Assembly (NCBI RefSeq): GCF_022682495.2
Contig: NC_071389.1
Span: 188,279,556-188,343,555 of the forward strand
DNA from: Desmodus rotundus
Lineage: Eukaryota > Chordata > Mammalia > Chiroptera > Phyllostomidae
Direction: 5' to 3'
Length of the DNA: 64,000 bases
How positions within the stretch are numbered: the stretch's first letter is position 1; each line of letters starts with the position of its first letter. Shown here in pieces: positions 1 to 12,120 of this stretch. The position numbers and the translations under genes were made by a program. The notes below the pieces were generated by a model. It ran no database searches. It had not been told where the DNA came from and worked only from the letters and a program-made list of their open reading frames with translations.

Positions 1-934
1 TAAACTGAATTGATTCCAGATGTCCCATTCATGGCCCTCTCACTGACCACGGCCCCCACTGCCCCAATAACAGGGCAGGAGTCCGTGGCCATGTTCACCC
101 TGTAGCTCACGCTAAGGGTCTTAGCACTAGAATCAGGGCAAGCACACAGGAAAAAAATTACGTCGATATGCTGAAGAGAGCCAACATCTTTGTGCATATA
201 GTGTGCGCCTGGCGGCCCAGCACACCTTTCCACCCTCTTTAGGCAACATCACGCTCCTTCTTTGGGGGCAACTGCTCTTCCCCTGCTGCAACCACCAGGT
301 CCTAGCAGGGGCAGCCAAGCATTATTAGGTGGGTAGTTGATACAAGTTAAGCAGGTCATAAGACCTCACCTCCACAGCCACAGTACTTGGCTTGAGTGGG
401 CATGTAACCCAAATCAGGATAGACAGGACGCTTTCACAGGGTTTTAAAACAGGGGAAGCTCAAGGGGAAGAAGAAGCCAAGAACTTTCCCCTTAGGGTAT
501 AAAGCCATGATGTGACCAAGAGTTCTCAGTTGGCACCTCCCTTGAAATAAAGAAAATGCTAGTCCATGTAGAAAAAGAATTGAGAGAGAGAAAAATTTGA
601 GTTCAGACTCTGAAATTCCCGCACTTGCCTAGTTCCACTTTCCGCAGACTGAGTTGTTGTGCTTCGATTCTTAGAACCACTCCAGTATCCTGGTAATCAC
701 CCCGCCTGTCTTTTTCACCCCTTCCATGAGCTGGAACTCAGTTTTTATCGTGGCAATCAAAAAGTCCTGATCAATATGTAAATTGTCTGGGATCTATTTT
801 GGGTTTGCCTGAGGACCATTTAGAGAACCCAAATGAAAAGCCTGCAGGTTGGGAACAAACTTTAAGAACCACTAGTCTTCAGGAAGACAGTAGAAAAAAG
901 CAAGAGAGAGAGAAAATTAGAAGTATGAACATAT
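1..934. other. Intergenic sequence, nothing recognised
   Basis: No exon, RNA gene or clear repeat was recognised. Open frames here are short and lack codon or family signal. Confidence 0.4.
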
Positions 935-1080
935 TCTCTTACTCCTTGTAGTAGTAACTATTGTTACCTATGAGGTGAGCATTATTGTCATTTTACAGAT
1001 GAGAAAACTGGCTTAGCAAGGCCAAACGATGAGTAAGTGATGGGTTTTAAACTCGTAGGATTTCAAAGCTTACTCTTATA
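935..1080 (-). repeat. MIR SINE fragment
   Basis: The stretch carries the reverse-strand MIR core: a TATGAGGTGAGCATTATTGT-like segment, then TTTTACAGATGAGAAAACTG, then a GTAAGTGATGGG-like end. It is old and diverged, as usual for MIR. Confidence 0.7.
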
Positions 1081-1389
1081 CATGTTCCTGGCATGAAAAG
1101 GAAACCTTCTTTCAACCTAACACATTTTCAAGAAACTACTGACATCAAGGTGTTGGGACTGAAAATTTCTGCCCCATGTTCTTTATGAGATCAGCTACAC
1201 ATACCTTCTTTCTTAGGCATCTCTAGGAATTAAAGCAGCATCTCCTGACTCATTCATTCCTGGTACTCTGTCAGAGGTCCAGATTGTCGAGCTGTCAGAA
1301 GCTAGAACTAGGGAAAGGTCCATTCAGAGAGATAACATCAAAAGCCTACTGGAAGGCAAAAGGATGAAAAAGTTCTTAAGTGTCTAGGG

Positions 1390-1577
1390 CAGGGGTTGGC
1401 CAACTATTGCCTGCGGGCCTGCCGTCTGTTTTTGTACATAAAGTTGTACTGGAACACAGCCAAGTGGGTCATTTCTGCACTAATAGCTGCTTTCCCACTA
1501 CGATGGTGGTCGAGTCATGTGATGCAAAATAAAATATTTACTATCTGTTCCTCTAAGACAAAATTGGCTGACCTCTA
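1390..1577 (+). mobile_element. Non-autonomous hAT-type DNA transposon
   Basis: The left end CAGGGGTTGGCCAA is matched by the inverted right end TTGGCTGACCTCTA. The body contains the TTTTTGTACATAAAGTT and GGAACACAGCCA segments of a common eutherian hAT MITE. Flanking 8-mers GTCTAGGG and GCCTAGAG agree at 6 of 8 positions, which fits a decayed 8-bp hAT target duplication. It has no coding capacity. Confidence 0.7.
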
Positions 1578-2281
1578 GCCTAGAGCAATGCTTGAAACAA
1601 CCAGTCAGGAGCCAGCAGGACAGTTTTTCAGCCACATCTGCTCCAAAATGAACTGGCCCTGGGATCTGCCCATCGGAGAACATCCTGTTGTTCAGAACAT
1701 ACAACCTCATTGCATGTAAACCATCAGTCCCTCTGGCTGCCCACCCCACCTTCTCTGCTCCTGACCTTAATTTTTCTTTCATTTTGATTTTCCCTGTCCA
1801 TAGCCCACGGCATAAATCCTACCTCTGCCTCCTACTCCCTGTCTCACATATTCGTCTCTGCTCAGCTATTTCTACCACTTTCTTCCAACTGTGAAACTCA
1901 AGCTCTTCTCGTGAGTTTGGCCAATAGGGGTGGTACCAGCAAGAGATCAAGGTGAGAAGGGAGTGAGGTTGGGGTATTTATACCCTGGTTCCTTTCCTTG
2001 TGGCCTCCCTCTACCAAAGGCCACAGTGCGGTCTGGGCGGCCCTCCCCATTCGGCTACTCTCCACAGGTTCTGAGACTATTCCCTCCCCTTGCTTCTGCA
2101 GACCTAGGGTGCTAAGGGGTTCCTGCTCTTGCCAACCCCGGGGAAACAACAGTTTCCTATTGGCTTTCCTAAAGACTGCTCACATCTTTGGCACCTGTCT
2201 GTCTTCTTTGAAGAAACGTCTATTCAAACCCTTTGCCCGTTTTATTTTTATTTATTAGTTTTCCTAAGTTATTGCACTTTT

Positions 2282-2600
2282 CAAAGTATTTTAAAAATTA
2301 TTTTAAAATTTAGTTGACATACAATATTATATTAGTTTCAGATGTACAACACAGTGGTCAGACATGTATATACCTTACAAGGTGATCACTCCTGAAAAGT
2401 CTAGGGCCCACCTGGCGCCCACCATGCACAGCTATTACAATGTCACTGACTGTGTTCCCTACGCTGCAGTTTGCATCCCCACGACATTTTATAATTGGCA
2501 ATCTGTACTTCTTAGTCCCTTCCCCTTTATAAACTCTGTGATTTGCATTCTCACAACTGTAAACCTCCTTTTGCCGCACCCTGTATTTCTTATTATAAAT
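2282..2600 (-). mobile_element. LINE-1 3' end (antisense)
   Basis: This reads as the reverse strand of an L1 3' UTR: TTGACATACAATATTATATT, then TTAGTTTCAGATGTACAACA, a TTACAAGGTGATCACTCCTG segment and a TATTACAATGTCACTGACTG segment. The same layout recurs at 5.4 kb and 28.5 kb, which supports the family call. No open reading frame of L1 is retained. Confidence 0.75.
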
Positions 2601-4390
2601 CACAATATCACAAAAACCAACTACTTCTTCACCACAAACAGCTCGACTTTGGCCAAGTGAACTCTCCCAACCCCCTGCCGGCCGATCTAGACTTCAATGT
2701 GAAAAATGGCCTGGAGTGGTACGTAGCCAGGCTTGCTCATTCTATCACAGGGCCTTTTGGTTATATTGTAATTGTCCACGTAGCTCTCCCTTCGATTCTT
2801 AGCCGAGCATTCTTGGAGGGCTAGGGGATCTTTTGTTATCTCTAGTGAGCTCGGAAACCCCCTGCCTAGCCCACTCTGGACTACTTCGCGCCACAGCGAA
2901 CGTAGAAAACTTGAATTCTGTATCGACCCCTTTTTCATTGGAATGATCCAAACGGCAACGTCCATCTTCACAAACTCAAATACAGTTCAAGGCTCCATCC
3001 TTCTCTGGTTTACCTTCGCAGTGGTATCAGGCTGTGTTTCAGGCTCTGAGTCTCATTTGCCTTAGGCCAGCTTCCTGACCAAAATGGCTTCAACAGGCCA
3101 AGTCTTAAATTCTAAAGACCTCCGAGAACATAGGGGCAGTGCAGGGGCCAAGAGAGGAAATTCAGCAAGTGGCACTTCATTTACTCAGTAAGGAAGGATG
3201 GAACCAACACCAGCAGACCTTAGCCTTTGGAGTTGGCTATGTGCTTGGTTATGAGACCGCAAAACCAAAATCCTTCCGGCTTGCTGCCCCTAAAAATTTG
3301 TAAACATGTTTTGGAGGAAAAATTGATTTAGAACTTAATTCTTCTGCCCTTTTGATCCTCGATTCCGTCTAGGCTTATCTTTTTATTTCTTAGTACATTA
3401 CAGAACTCTTATTAAATCATGCTAATCCTGGAATGCACGCTGGTCCTGTGTTCAGAGTTATCTTTAGGGAGGGTTCAAAGCTAGTAGCTCTCCCCAGCAG
3501 GTGAGGGGCCCAGGGCAAATTACACTCTGCCCCTTCACTCCAGCTCAAAATGTTTAGGGGAGATTAAGTAATACTAAAATTAACACCAAGAAGAGCCTTG
3601 AGTGGAAAATCAGACACACCACAGGCTGACTGAGGAACATGAGAGGACCCCGGGTCCTATAACCCGCCTGCCTCCAGTAATAGAGAAACTCGGGGCTGAC
3701 TCTGTATTTTCATTTTTTTCTTTTGCCCACTACTTAAACTATTGCCACACCCAGGTGGTCACTACACAGAAGCTAGATCTGGAAATAGCATTAAATAGAA
3801 CCTTTCAAAGTCCTGAGGCATAAACGAAACTGATAAAGTATCGGCTGAGAAGAAAGTTTGAGGTGTGAGGTGCCCTGCCCATTTTGCAGCATTTCTTGGG
3901 GCTGATCTTATGAATTCTGACCAAAGAGGAAGAACCTCTGAGCTGGGGGGCCTCATTCTCTAGGGGCGAACTAACACGAGCTGGTCAGAAGAGAATGAAG
4001 ACTCAGAGTGGACTGGGCTCTGCTCAGGATGGTGAGTTGGGGACACACTAAAGGAGGCTGATTGAGACCATTAGGAGGGATATAAAAAATGGACAAAACC
4101 CAGGTGGGGATCCGAAGGATGAAAGGATCGGGCTTAAGCAACACCTGAGAATTTGTCAGTTTTTGGCCCTGGGTCTCAGGCTGTTTCATACACTGGGCAG
4201 GAGAGGCCCTAGGCATAGGGGCTATGAAAATATCTGGGACCTTGCAAAAAAGTATTGCTCTAAAACACACAGAAAAATCTCAAACTGTAAGTTAATAAAC
4301 GTTAAGTAAATAAGTATGAAGCATTACATTATGTCAACTTCAATTGTTCAAACTCATAAAAATTTCCTTATATTGGAAAATAATTGTAGC
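2601..4390. other. Intergenic sequence, nothing recognised
   Basis: No exon with plausible splice sites and no clear repeat was recognised in this stretch. Confidence 0.35.
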
Positions 4391-4394
4391 TTTA

Positions 4395-4645
4395 CGTAAT
4401 GGTTAAGAGCATGAACTGTGTACAAATTCTCGCTCCTCCATTTACTGTGTGACTTCCAGCAAGTTATTCAGCCTCTCTGGATGTCAGTTCCCTCATCCTC
4501 TGTAGTCCCATATGTAAAATGGGAATAATTGCACCACTAACCTCATAGATTCTATGAAAAGATTAAATGAGCGAACCCTGAGAACATCGGTTGGCACATT
4601 CTAAGAACTAGATGTGTACTAAATGTTGTTGTTATTATCATTTCT
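4395..4645 (+). repeat. MIR SINE
   Basis: Near full-length MIR. It begins with TAATGGTTAAGAGCATGAAC, passes through a TGTGTGACTTCCAGCAAGTT core and a TATGTAAAATGGGAATAATT segment, and ends in an AAATGTTGTTGTTATTATCA tail. Confidence 0.85.
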
Positions 4646-5388
4646 TTCTCACTTGGAAAGAATTCCAAATTATGAGCTGATTTCTAAGAGATCATAGCCC
4701 TATTAAATGAGTTGCTCATAAGTAATTTCAAAAGCGAAAGTATAAAAACTCCAAAGAATTTCCTAAAATATTTTATCGATAACATATTTAAGCAAATACA
4801 AATGTAAAGAAAATAGTATAATGAACATCATGTATCCTTCATTCACCTTTAATAATTATCAGCTCACAGCTACTCCTGTTTCGTCTATACCTCTACACAT
4901 TCCCCTGCCCCTCCAGTCCAGGATTATTTTGAAAAAAGAAAACCCAGACAACCTTTCATTTCCTTTTTAAATATTTCATTTCTTTCTAAAAGAGAAGGAC
5001 TCTTTAAAAATGTAACCACAAAAACACAACAAAAAAATTTAATACCATCAGATATCTAGGCAGTGTTCAAAATTTTGTGCTTATTTATAGAATTGATTTA
5101 TTTTGTTTTTAACGGTTTGTTTGAATCAGGACCCAAATAAAGTCCACTCATTATAAATAAATATCTCTTAAGTGACTTTTAATCTACAGGTTTTCACTCC
5201 ATCTCTCTTTTTCTTTTGACTTACAATTTTTTCTTTTGAATAAACCGAGTTGTTTGCCCTGTAGAAGTTTATAGTCGTCTGGGTTTTGCTACTTTGCAGC
5301 TCACGGTGTCGTTTATCATCCATTTCCTTGGTATTTCCTATGAGTCGGCAGTCAGATCTGGTCATTTGATTAGATTCAGATGTAGTTT

Positions 5389-5769
5389 AGAATTCACTTT
5401 TAATAATAGCTAACATACAATATTATGTTAGTTTCAGGGGTACAACATAATTATTCAAAAATTAATATACCTTACAAAGCGATCACCACAGTAAGTCTAG
5501 TAACCATCCATCACTGTACCTGGTTATTACAATACAGGGATGGGCAAAAGTAGGTGTACAGTTGTGAAAGTTTATTCTTGTATTATTATTCATTAATTAT
5601 TATATTATTTATTTGTATCACAACTGTACACCTACTTTTGCCCATCCCTGTATTATTCTCGATACTGTATGTTACATCTCCATGGCTTATTTTATAACTG
5701 AAAGTTTGTACTTCTTCATCCCCTTCCCGTTTTCAACCCATCCACCCACCCGGCTCCCCTCTAATCTCC
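5389..5769 (-). mobile_element. Younger L1 3' fragment (antisense) with 23-bp target duplication
   Basis: A 5'-truncated L1 3' UTR in reverse orientation, similar to the copy at 2.3 kb (ACATACAATATTATGTTAGT and TTACAAAGCGATCACCACAG segments). It is bounded by a 23-bp direct repeat at 5366-5388 and 5770-5792 with one mismatch (TTGATTAGATTCAGATG, T or C, AGTTT). This is a typical L1 target-site duplication and defines the insertion precisely. The mariner element at 5535-5650 sits inside it. Confidence 0.8.
5535..5650. mobile_element. Mariner/Tc1-type MITE with perfect terminal inverted repeats
   Basis: A 116-bp element starts CAGGGATGGGCAAAAGTAGG and ends with the exact reverse complement. The inverted repeats run about 33 bases with no mismatch and enclose an AT-rich centre. 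It is flanked by TA on both sides (5533-5534 and 5651-5652). The surrounding L1 joins correctly across one TA (ACAATA then TATTATT), which shows a clean TA-target insertion. There is no transposase, so it would have been mobilised in trans. Confidence 0.9.
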
Positions 5770-5899
5770 TTGATTAGATTCAGATGCAGTTTTTGTGGAG
5801 GCCTCCTTCAGAGGTTTCCTCTATCGGGGGCGTGCAATGTCTGGTTGTTTTTCTGTTTGAAACATTTGCTACCATTGATGATCATTGCCTAGACCCATT

Positions 5900-5947
5900 A
5901 ATTCATTCTAATTTTACCTCATCAATTCATTCTAATTTTACCTCATC
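5900..5947. repeat. 24-bp tandem duplication
   Basis: A 24-base unit starting AATTCATTCTAATTTTACCT occurs twice head to tail without mismatch, inside the old L1M copy. It looks like a local slippage duplication. Confidence 0.85.
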
Positions 5948-6120
5948 AATTATTTGGTTACCCTGAAGCATAGCTTGTATAGAAAAGGCAAGATCAAATG
6001 CTTATCTCCTTTCATTTACCGGTTTTCAAAATAGTGAGTAGATTCTCTAGTTTCCTTCAATGGTGTCCAAAGAATGTTGTTATTTTGGTCTTAATTCTTT
6101 ACAATGTGAATTGTGCTGGC

Positions 6121-6863
6121 AGCTTGATACACAGTTAACTTCTTTTTCTTTTTTTTAAATTTTGCTTTCAGTATTAGATATTGCTTCCTTCCATTTATGA
6201 AACAAGGTGTAATCAAAGAAGTCTAGCTTCTATTTCTGTTCTTCCCAGTCAATTTCTTCCCTTCCCCTGTAGATAGCTGTTTTTAAGGGTATGTTCTTAC
6301 ACTGTACTTTACTCTGCCAAATAAGTAAATATACATATGTATATTCATTATCTCCCTCTTCTTACATACACTTTGGAATAGTATACTCATTTTTTTCCCC
6401 CATCTTGTTCAAATAACATTTACAGCCAAAACCCAGAAAGTATATTTAATGTGTGGAGTGGCTGGGTGCTATTTTAATGTTTGCTATAATAGGTGGGCTG
6501 GCCTACAACAGCTCAGAAAAAGCCATATCGGCTTTTATCTCTCACCCAGACCAAATCTATCTCTAAGCTCGGCCAGTCTGAGGTCCACAGAGCAACTGAA
6601 ATCCTCTGGCTGAACGTGGGAAGTAAGTAGTCTGGCCCGGCAAGGAACTGCAGTTCTTGCCAGAAGCAGTTTCTGTGGGGGAGGAACAGCGTGCAGACTT
6701 CAATATCCCACATCACACCTTTGAGATGGGCTTAGCGTCTGAGGACCCCTCCATCTCTCACAAGGTGAAGTGGAGGGTCTCGCTAGGTGACCCACATTGG
6801 TTGTTGGGCTCCAACGATAACGGCACTTTACAACGAACGCTTCCTGGTGGTTTTGTCTTGTTT
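6121..6863. other. Intergenic sequence, nothing recognised
   Basis: AT-rich first half, then a more balanced stretch leading into the CpG island. No exon or clear repeat was recognised. Confidence 0.35.
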
Positions 6864-6889
6864 TTGTTGTTGTTGTTGTTGTTGTTGTT
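6864..6889. repeat. (TTG)n microsatellite
   Basis: About eight consecutive TTG units. The run inflates short open frames on both strands (poly-Leu/Cys one way, poly-Asn the other), which are not genes. Confidence 0.95.
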
Positions 6890-6974
6890 ATTTTTGTTTC
6901 TGTTTACAGACTCACAACAATCCCAAGCAGAGTAGACCACCAGCACCAAAGGTCTGTGTTCCAAGCAGCAAGAA

Positions 6975-7240
6975 GTTTGGCGGGGACTGGGCCGGCGGTG
7001 GGTGGAGCCAGGAGTTGGGCGGGGCCTGGATCTGGGGGCGGGGCCCAGCGGGCTGCGGGGCGGGGCGGATCTCCCCGAGGCTACGGAGCCCAGCCAGCGC
7101 AGCCGAGCCTCTTGCTGCCGGAGGATGCTTACCGCTAGGCCAACTCAGGCCCGCCGCCCTCGCGGCCCCGGAACCGGCACACCGGAGGTCTGAGCAGGAG
7201 GCTAGGAGGCCGAGTACAGAAGAAAGGAAAGGAGGGAAGG
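6975..7240. promoter_or_regulatory. CpG island with GC boxes, gene unknown
   Basis: The stretch is very GC-rich and dense in CpG. It has at least three Sp1-type GC boxes of the form GGGCGGGGC (near 7018, 7036 and 7057), all in the same orientation. This is the composition of a mammalian promoter. I cannot assign a gene: no recognisable protein is encoded on either strand and no TATA box stands out. Candidates are the first exon of a noncoding RNA, a distant first exon of TXNRD1 or of the gene on its other side, or an orphan CpG island. Confidence 0.6.
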
Positions 7241-8230
7241 GCAGGAGGTGCGAGTGGCTCGAATGGTCTGGAATACTTCCCCTTGCAAAGCGCAGGCTCA
7301 GGCGGCTCCTTTGACCGAACACCTGCCCGCTCTGGCTCCTACATCCGATTTATTTGCTCAGATTGCCTTCGGTGTATATTTCCCCTGCAGTAAAAGTGGC
7401 GTCACATCTGGGATGGAAAGAAGAGCACGGAAATTTGTCCCCTAGGGAAGGCTCTGCCAGCGGCTGTCCCGTCCTGTCTGCCGAGGCCCGAGAAGGGCAG
7501 AACCCAAACCATGGGGAAGAGCACATTAGTAGGGCACGTCCTGTACAGAATTTTATGCGGCCAGGAGAAAGGCTGACGTAGATCTAGATGTACTTATGTG
7601 CAAAGCTGTACATGGGGCGTTGATAAGTTGAAAATAATACGTATGTTCGTAAATGGTTTGGAAAGGTTCACAGTAATATGTTACCAGAAGCTTCTTGTGG
7701 GAGGTCGGGTTGGAGAGTAATTGCATCCGTGACAACGCTCTCTGTGCGAGTAAAGAAAACCCCAACTCGGAGGTACACGCGGGAGGAAACTTATTATCTT
7801 GTACAACAAGAAGCTCACGGAGAGAGGGACCCTGCGACCGATGAACTCGGCAGCTCAGGACATTGCTGGGGGCCCGGGTCCTTCCCATCTTTCTGCTTTG
7901 CCGCTCTCGGGGCGTGGGCTTTATTGTTAGGCAGCTCCTCTTAAAGTGGATGGGGGGAGTCGTTTCAGGAGAAACGCCAGAAGTTAACATCCCCAGCAGA
8001 GGAGGCCAAAGTAACCTACCTCAAGTCACCTGCCAGAAACCTATCCGTCTGGGCGTTCCCGCCACCCTCTGTCACTGGCTGGAAGCAGCCCCAGGGAGGC
8101 ACCGCCTCAGCTGCTTGGACCCTGCCCCCCCTCTCCCGCCCCGAAACAACCGCCGGCCAGGTGTGCTCCCTGCAGCTGAGCAGTGAGGGGGCGTGCTCAG
8201 GGCATTCACCAGCTTTCTCTCATTTTAAGA
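7241..8230. other. Shore of the CpG island, no gene recognised
   Basis: Moderately GC-rich sequence with a second small GC-rich patch near 8040-8170. Open frames here do not resemble any family I know and lack convincing splice context. Confidence 0.35.
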
Positions 8231-9679
8231 GCAAATGCACTAGCTGACTTCCTGTATGTGTCACTAGTGTCACATGTCCGTGTCTAAACCACTGTGATTG
8301 ACTTGAAGATAAACCAATCAGGACCACAGCTTCAGGGTTGGCCCACCTCACCAGAAGCAAGTGGCTATGTGGGGGGAGAAAGGGACCGCAAAACACCCAG
8401 GTTCCCTTAGGAAGAAAACCGTGGGGAATGAATGTCAGGGAAGCAATGAAGAGCCTGCTACAGTGAGGGCAGGGGAGCTTTTAAATTTGTATTTCTGTGT
8501 AGTTTGGACTTTATGAGCATGTATTACTTGTATAATAATTATTTTATTTTTTATCTATACGATCTTGTATTTATTCCCCCAGCACTTAATGAAAACCCAC
8601 TATGTGCCAGACACAGTGAAAAGCACTGAATACACAAATTCTGAAGGAAAATTAGAGCAAAGTATTATACAAAAGCCAATGCCTTTTTATTGACCATTGA
8701 AACATTATACATGTCTAAAAACATTAGTGTTTAATTTCCATAAAGAAGTTTGACATTCCACTCTATCACACTAAAACCATATTAAAATATCGAGAAATTA
8801 ATCTATTTTCTTGATTTTTGCTAGGAGATGCAAAATAAATTTCTCAGATTAAATATATTCATGATCTCTCAGAAGACAATATAGTTATTTCAGTTAGTCT
8901 GGTTTAAGAGAATGGGACTTGGCATCAAAAAGAAAGTATTTGATTCCATCTCTGTGATTTATAATCCGTGGCCTTGGGCGAATAACTTAACGTGTTCAAG
9001 TCTTCATTATTAAAAGGTTGAAAGTGACTCTCAAATTAGAAAGAAGAGGACAAAATACACGAAAGGGTGAGTTTCTTTTTTGTCGTAGGGAACAAATCAT
9101 TCCCTATGTGTAAAGATTCAGAAACATATGTGCTATATTACACTACTTTAGGTTTAGTTATTGTTTTCATATTTCAAAGAACTGGAAAAATACAGTTCTT
9201 CCATAAGCACAATGAAATCAAAAAGAAAGTCACGATGACTTCTTTTTAACAAATTGAACAAAATGTTCTTTTATTGCCTCTGAACTAGTTTTTGTTTGGA
9301 ATGATGGAGAGAATAATATACTTCCTAGAGGGTTATGAGGTTTGATTATGAAGTTATGTGGCTATTTTGAAAAAGATCAGTCTAGTTCTATTTATTTATA
9401 CAATTATATATAATCTTGGTTCTTAACTACTTAAAATGGAACCAGAGTCCATTATCTTAATATCACTTTAAGATGCATGCTAAGAAAACTGGAAAGTTGG
9501 GGAACTGTTTGGGTACTTCTAAGAAACACCGGAAGTTGCAGAGATGAAGTGGCCTTTAGAGTTTAGGATGTAATGTAAGAATTCAGATCTACCCCCATAC
9601 TATGGTGAGCTCTTAGAAGAGTCATTTATCATTTACTTTTGCTGCCTTTAAGTTTTCTTGTTACAATGTAAAAAAGAAT
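8231..9679. other. Intergenic sequence
   Basis: Mostly AT-rich. A short MIR/L2-like patch (CACTATGTGCCAGACACAGT) lies near 8600. Nothing else was recognised. Confidence 0.35.
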
Positions 9680-9684
9680 TAAAT

Positions 9685-10115
9685 CTATTGCTACCTAAAA
9701 AATACTCTAAAATTTAGTGACTTAACACAACAATCCTTTAATTTGCTCAGAATTTCTCTGGGGTCATAATTTGGGCTGAGCTCAGCTAGATGAATTTTCT
9801 GTGAGTTTTGTCCAGAGTCATTCATGTGGTGACAGTCAGCTTGCGTAGATTAGCTGAGAGCTGATTGATCTGGGAAGCCTAGGCTAGGATACTCATCTCT
9901 GTTCCTTATCCTCCAATAGGCTAGCTCAGGCTTCCTCCCGGGCACTCTACCGGGGAAGAGAGGGCAAGCCCAGTGTTCAAGCACTTTTTAATTCTCTGTT
10001 TGTATCATGTCTCCTAATGTTCCATTGGTCAGAGCAAGTCACATGGCCACATCAAACACCAGTGTGGGAGGGTCTACACAAGAGGTTGGACCTAGGAAAG
10101 CCTGCTTGAGTGGAG
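9685..10115 (+). repeat. Old LTR-like interspersed repeat
   Basis: Segments such as AAAATTTAGTGACTTAACAC, TTGGGCTGAGCTCAGC, AATAGGCTAGCTCAGGCTTC and CATTGGTCAGAGCAAGTCAC belong to a recurrent mammalian repeat. Similar pieces occur at 14.8 kb and 18.7 kb. I do not recall the family name with certainty. Confidence 0.5.
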
Positions 10116-10329
10116 CCATTGTTGTACCAGTCTACACCGGGACATGAGTCAATCAGCAAATGTGAAGAATCGTATTGCAAAATTTAAAAGACCAAGTGAG
10201 TTACAGTCATAAAGCTTTGTTGTTACTGAATGCATTTAAAACTGCAAGATACTTGGGGGAAAGAGTGATCCGTGAACTCAGAATGAAGTTTATCACCATA
10301 TCAAAATTTGCATTATTTGAACATCTGCT

Positions 10330-10668
10330 TAGCTAGAAAATGCCCTCCCCAGATGAGAGGCCATGTGAAAAGTCCCACTCTGTACCCCATCTCATCTTAA
10401 CCACCCATCTTGGGAGTGCTCCCTATCCCTGCCTTCCTTCCATTGCATCCAGAGTTGATTACCTCCATACACTCAACACTTTCTGTAACTTTTAATTATA
10501 CATATATCTGTTTGTTGTCCTTCTTCCCCCAAAGAGCATACAGAAAGCTCCGTGATGACAGGAACCATGTCTGTTTCACTTCCCGTTCTCTACCTGGCAT
10601 CTAGCACAGGATTTGGCACATAATAGGAGTCTAATAAATATTTGTTGACCAGTGAATGAAATGAGAAG
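10330..10668 (+). repeat. L2 LINE fragment
   Basis: It starts with an AAATGCCCTCCCCAG segment and ends with ATGACAGGAACCATGTCTGT, then TAATAAATATTTGTTGACC, the typical 3' portion of L2. Confidence 0.7.
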
Positions 10669-11094
10669 CTACAGTTATGCAACAAGTATCTCCTGACGTA
10701 GCTTCCCAGCACCAGGCATCCTCTGTTCTGAAAATACAGTGAACTTTCCTGTCCCTTAATGGATGATTCATTGTGTCAATAATTTGCCAGAGGAGGGCAG
10801 TAGCTCCTTGCTTCGGACTCTTCTCCATACCCGTCTTCTGCTAATCAGTCCTTCCCCGAACTGGGGCAGAACCAAATCCCACGGGTTCTAGCGGAGCTCT
10901 ACCTCTGGAATCCCACTCTTTCTTCTACTACTGCCTGAGGCGTCTTTGTCACTCCACGCTAGGACTCCCTCCTACCTGGGCTCCTTGCCAACAGTGTCTG
11001 CCAATCCCACCTCACCTCCCCCTCAGCTGTCAGAAATATCCTCATCAAAATATTGGGAAAATTAATTCTAGATCAAAGGCCTCTCCTGCTCCCC

Positions 11095-11480
11095 AAAATT
11101 TAGAGATAAGATCAAAGTCCCAACTTTCTGGCATGAAATTCAAGGCATTTCACAATCTTCCCTGAGGTCCCTCTCCGCTTCTCTCTCATCGCCAGCCCCC
11201 TTCCTCGCACACAGCCTCTGCCCTGGCCACAGAGAACGTTCCTGTGTTGAATGCAGTGTGCCTACCCTGCCAGAAAGCCATAATTTGGTGCCAGCTGTCT
11301 TCTCTACCTGGCCTGTCTTCACCTCCTCCTCCTTACCTGGCAATCTCCCTCCTTCTCATCACTGAGACCTCACTTGAAATTATGTTCTCAGCAAGCTGTC
11401 CGTTCTTCTACCCCTTTTAAAATCCTCACACACTGTGTTGTAAGTCTACAGTCACAGTTCCTGCCCCTGTTGTTTCCAGC
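11095..11480 (+). repeat. L2 LINE fragment
   Basis: The diagnostic order is AATTCAAGGCATTTCACAAT, a long C/T-rich stretch, then GACCTCACTTGAAATTATGT near the end. It is diverged. Confidence 0.55.
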
Positions 11481-11639
11481 AAGCAAAAAGATTTGTTAGA
11501 AGAGATGACTAAAGGAAAGAAGAAAGGAAGAAATTAGAAACGAAATAAAATTAAGAGTGTCCCACAGTTGGTGCCCTATCCCTGACTTCTTACTTCCTGC
11601 TGCCTTGCTGTTCCACTAAGTTATGCTGAAAGGCCTTTT

Positions 11640-12120
11640 GTGGGGAATATCTGTTGTGTTTGTCTGCCTGACATCCCTTCCCTCTCCTGGAAACAGCACT
11701 CTTTTTCCCTATGGGAAAACCCGCTCTGTGTAGTTTGAGTGGATTTGATCATATTCACCTCCCAAAGGATTCCATGCCCTTGGACATAACGAGTGGTTCA
11801 GAATTGGGCACATGATCCAACTGAGACCATTCAAAATCCTCCTTGAGACTTTTCTGCCAAAGAGATTTGGGAAGTTGCTCTCCTTCCTGACGATGCTAAG
11901 CTCATAAAATGTCAGTCTTGGCTGTTAGTCATCATTATGAGCTTCATTAGAGAAGACCAGTTTAAGACAAAGGGAACATGCCTTGATGACATCATTTGAC
12001 CTCCTGGATCAAGCTGTGCCTGAAGCCAGATATTTTAGATGAGTCAATAAATTGTCTTTTCATTTATTCTAGTTATTTTTGGGCTTTTGACAATTATATG
12101 CGAAAGGGTCCCTAACAAAT
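11640..12120 (+). repeat. Old LTR-like repeat
   Basis: Its 3' part has GAGTCAATAAATTGTCTTTT followed by a GGGTCCCTAAC end. This recalls the end of an old mammalian LTR family with a polyadenylation signal. A related 3' end (AACCCAGTTTGAGTTTCGGT) is at 14474-14510. The family call is uncertain. Confidence 0.4.

Larger units (their letters stand above)
4780..6120 (-). mobile_element. Old L1M 3' region (antisense), split by a younger L1
   Basis: The flanks 4780-5365 and 5793-6120 read together as one antisense L1M-type 3' UTR. They include the GGTGTCGTTTATCATCCATT and ACCATTGATGATCATTGCCT segments typical of old mammalian L1. The copy is interrupted at 5389-5769 by a younger L1 fragment that itself holds a mariner element. 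It is an outer layer of a three-level nest. Confidence 0.65.

Noticed and set aside
6787..7322. Open frames on both strands across the TTG run and CpG island
   Set aside because: They are produced by the microsatellite and GC-rich composition; the translations are low complexity.
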